From contig JAWXCM010000193.1 in assembly GCA_034408745.1 (NCBI GenBank), positions 1 to 8,198 of the forward strand: a stretch of DNA of 8,198 nucleotides. The letters run 5' to 3'. The stretch comes from JAWXCM01 sp034408745. Its GTDB lineage: Bacteria; Acidobacteriota; Terriglobia; Bryobacterales; Bryobacteraceae. The notes under the pieces were generated by a model. That model saw nothing but the letters and a program-made list of their open reading frames with translations. It made no database searches and was not told where the DNA came from. Position numbers and translations under genes: made by a program. Shown one piece after another: positions 7,071 to 8,198 of this stretch (positions within the stretch are counted from its first letter, which is position 1; each line of letters starts with the position of its first letter).

Positions 7071-7408
7071 TTCTGGTCACGAAACGCGAGACAACAGGGA
7101 CGTGGCCACTACAGAGAACAGTCCCGCCGTTGCGGACCTCTCCCGCATCCACCCTTACACCGGGCCAGCGTTCCGGGCAGCCGTGTATTCGAGGCCCGCG
7201 GGTGACGTCCGCAGATGCGGACTTCCTGCAGCTCTCGGCCACCCGTGGCGCACACCAAAGGTAGTGCGGCTGTAGAGTTGCAACTACAAGAGCGCCCAGT
7301 CGGAAGAATTGCTTCGACGGAATGCCATCTGGATCGCGGATCTGGAGACGTCCGAGCGGGCGGTAAGCGATTATCAGAAGCAGCCCGCTTTCGGCCGTGT
7401 GAACAAGA
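7071..7408. other. Gene-free stretch between two terminators
   Basis: This interval lies between the nifJ-operon terminator and the hairpin of the minus-strand receptor gene. Short open frames exist on both strands but none shows a recognisable family motif or a ribosome binding site. The only structure noticed is a 10-bp palindrome AGTTGCAACT at 7276-7285, flanked by TGT at 7271-7273 and ACA at 7286-7288, which makes a dyad with a two-base bulge. Its role is unknown. Confidence 0.6.
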
Positions 7409-7447
7409 CGAGTCTGCCCCACCATACGGCATGATGGGGCAGACTCG
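7409..7447 (-). terminator. Hairpin terminator of the TonB-receptor gene
   Basis: Bases 7409-7425 pair with 7431-7447 around a 5-base loop, a 17-bp stem. The one non-Watson-Crick position is a U-G wobble when read on the minus strand but a C-A mismatch on the plus strand, which favours the minus-strand reading. It starts 6 bases after the receptor stop codon. The tail on the minus strand is only moderately T-rich (TCTTGTTC), so termination may be imperfect. Confidence 0.7.
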
Positions 7448-7453
7448 GCACGG

Positions 7454-8198
7454 TTAGAAGCGGAGGCGCGCCTGGATCAGCAGGAAGCGCATCGTGCTTG
7501 AGGTGTTGTTGGTGACGCGGCCGAAGTTGGTCGACACCGGGTCGAGGTTCGGGTTTTCGAACTGCGAGCGGTTGGCGACGTTCAGTGCGTCGAGGCGGAG
7601 CTGCAGGGTCAGGCGCTCATGCAGTTTGATGTCGCGCTGCACATTGGCGTCCATGCGGTTCAGACCATCGCCGCGCAGTCCGTCGACGCGCTGCGGGAAA
7701 ACGCGAGTCTGGAACGCGGCCGGCACCCGGGCATTATTCCGCTCGAAGCCATCGGTATTGAACCATCGGTCGAGCGTGCGGCCGACGTTGTTGACATTCG
7801 ACGGGTCGCCGGTGTAGAACACGTTGCCCCAGTCCAGCAGCGGGCCGGGCTGAATTTCATAGGTCGCGGCGACCTGCCATCCGCCCATCAACACATTCAT
7901 GATGCCGCCGTGGAAGAGCATTCGGCCCTTGCCGAACGGCAGTTCGTAGATTCCGGTGGCCGAGAAGCGGTGCGGCACCCCCGCGTTGGTCTGCCGCCAG
8001 GACGGCAGCACGTCGAACTCGTTGTAATAGAAGTCGCGGTCGCGCTCCCACAGCGCCGTATACCCGCCGTTGAACGTAAAGCCGGAAGAGAAGCGGCGCT
8101 GGAAAGTGGCTTCCAGCGAGTGCGTCTTGACGCGTCCGTCCGGGGTCCAGCTCTGGCTGAGCCCATTCATTTGCGAGAACGGCCGCAGCAGTTGATTC
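7454..8198 (-). CDS. TonB-dependent receptor, Oar-like, C-terminal part (5' end outside window)
   Basis: The frame runs from the right edge to the TAA at 7456-7454 and gives 247 visible residues. The Met codon at 8170 is internal; the frame continues upstream as 'NQLLRPFSQ', a phrase typical of large acidobacterial TonB-dependent receptors with an N-terminal carboxypeptidase-regulatory-like domain. The visible part is the end of an outer-membrane beta-barrel. Alternating-polarity strands include 'THSLEATFQRRFSSGFTFNGGY' in two overlapping stretches, 'HRFSATGIYELPFGKGR', 'GGWQVAATYEIQPG', 'DANVQRDIKLHERLTLQLRLDALN' (likewise split) and 'FENPNLDPVSTNFGRV'. The chain ends in 'IQARLRF', whose terminal aromatic Phe is the usual Bam-complex recognition signature. 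Such proteins import large or scarce ligands using TonB/ExbBD energy. The ligand cannot be told, because the plug and N-terminal domains are outside the window. The gene is convergent with the nifJ operon. Confidence 0.9.
   Translation of the reverse strand, partial: NQLLRPFSQMNGLSQSWTPDGRVKTHSLEATFQRRFSSGFTFNGGYTALWERDRDFYYNEFDVLPSWRQTNAGVPHRFSATGIYELPFGKGRMLFHGGIMNVLMGGWQVAATYEIQPGPLLDWGNVFYTGDPSNVNNVGRTLDRWFNTDGFERNNARVPAAFQTRVFPQRVDGLRGDGLNRMDANVQRDIKLHERLTLQLRLDALNVANRSQFENPNLDPVSTNFGRVTNNTSSTMRFLLIQARLRF

Noticed and set aside
6769..7425. Minus-strand frame of 218 codons across the operon end and the gene-free interval
   Set aside because: It crosses the strong nifJ-operon terminator and the flavoprotein C-terminus in antisense and has no recognisable domain.

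Overview
The window is GC-rich bacterial DNA and looks like an acidobacterium, most likely of the Solibacter/Bryobacter type. That assignment is an inference from gene content. A PadR regulator sits directly upstream of a protein whose first ~70 residues resemble the N-terminal prefix of acidobacterial ADOP permeases. A large Oar-like TonB-dependent receptor is present, and so is a 48-residue TPR array of the 'ADPSNA-WQRDLS' type. No rRNA, tRNA, CRISPR array or insertion sequence was recognised.

Layout: (1) Positions 1-378 hold the 3' end of a plus-strand TPR protein whose repeats are almost identical at DNA level. (2) Positions 379-828 contain no recognisable gene. (3) Positions 829-2193 hold a compact minus-strand pair: padR, then a two-transmembrane Wzz/GumC-like protein that carries an ADOP-type prefix. 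(4) Positions 2194-2378 are a divergent promoter region, with a good sigma70-like promoter and a small dyad on the padR side. (5) Positions 2379-7010 hold a plus-strand two-gene operon: a complete pyruvate:ferredoxin (flavodoxin) oxidoreductase, nifJ/PFOR, followed 15 bases later by a dihydroorotate-dehydrogenase-like flavoprotein. A strong intrinsic terminator closes it at 7027-7070. (6) Positions 7071-7408 contain no recognisable gene. (7) Positions 7409-7447 form a second strong hairpin, which serves the minus-strand gene at 7454-8198, the C-terminal part of a TonB-dependent receptor that runs off the right edge.

The functional core is the nifJ operon. PFOR decarboxylates pyruvate to acetyl-CoA and CO2 and passes two electrons to ferredoxin or flavodoxin. 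All the ligands and catalytic residues I could check are present. Its partner has the FMN-barrel fold of PyrD but has lost the PyrD 'SCPN' catalytic loop, so it is probably not a pyrimidine-synthesis enzyme; what it oxidises or reduces is unknown. The padR/Wzz-like pair is the other interesting unit: a PadR switch coupled to a chimeric inner-membrane protein instead of the usual ADOP transporter. I see no defence system, biosynthetic cluster or mobile element here.
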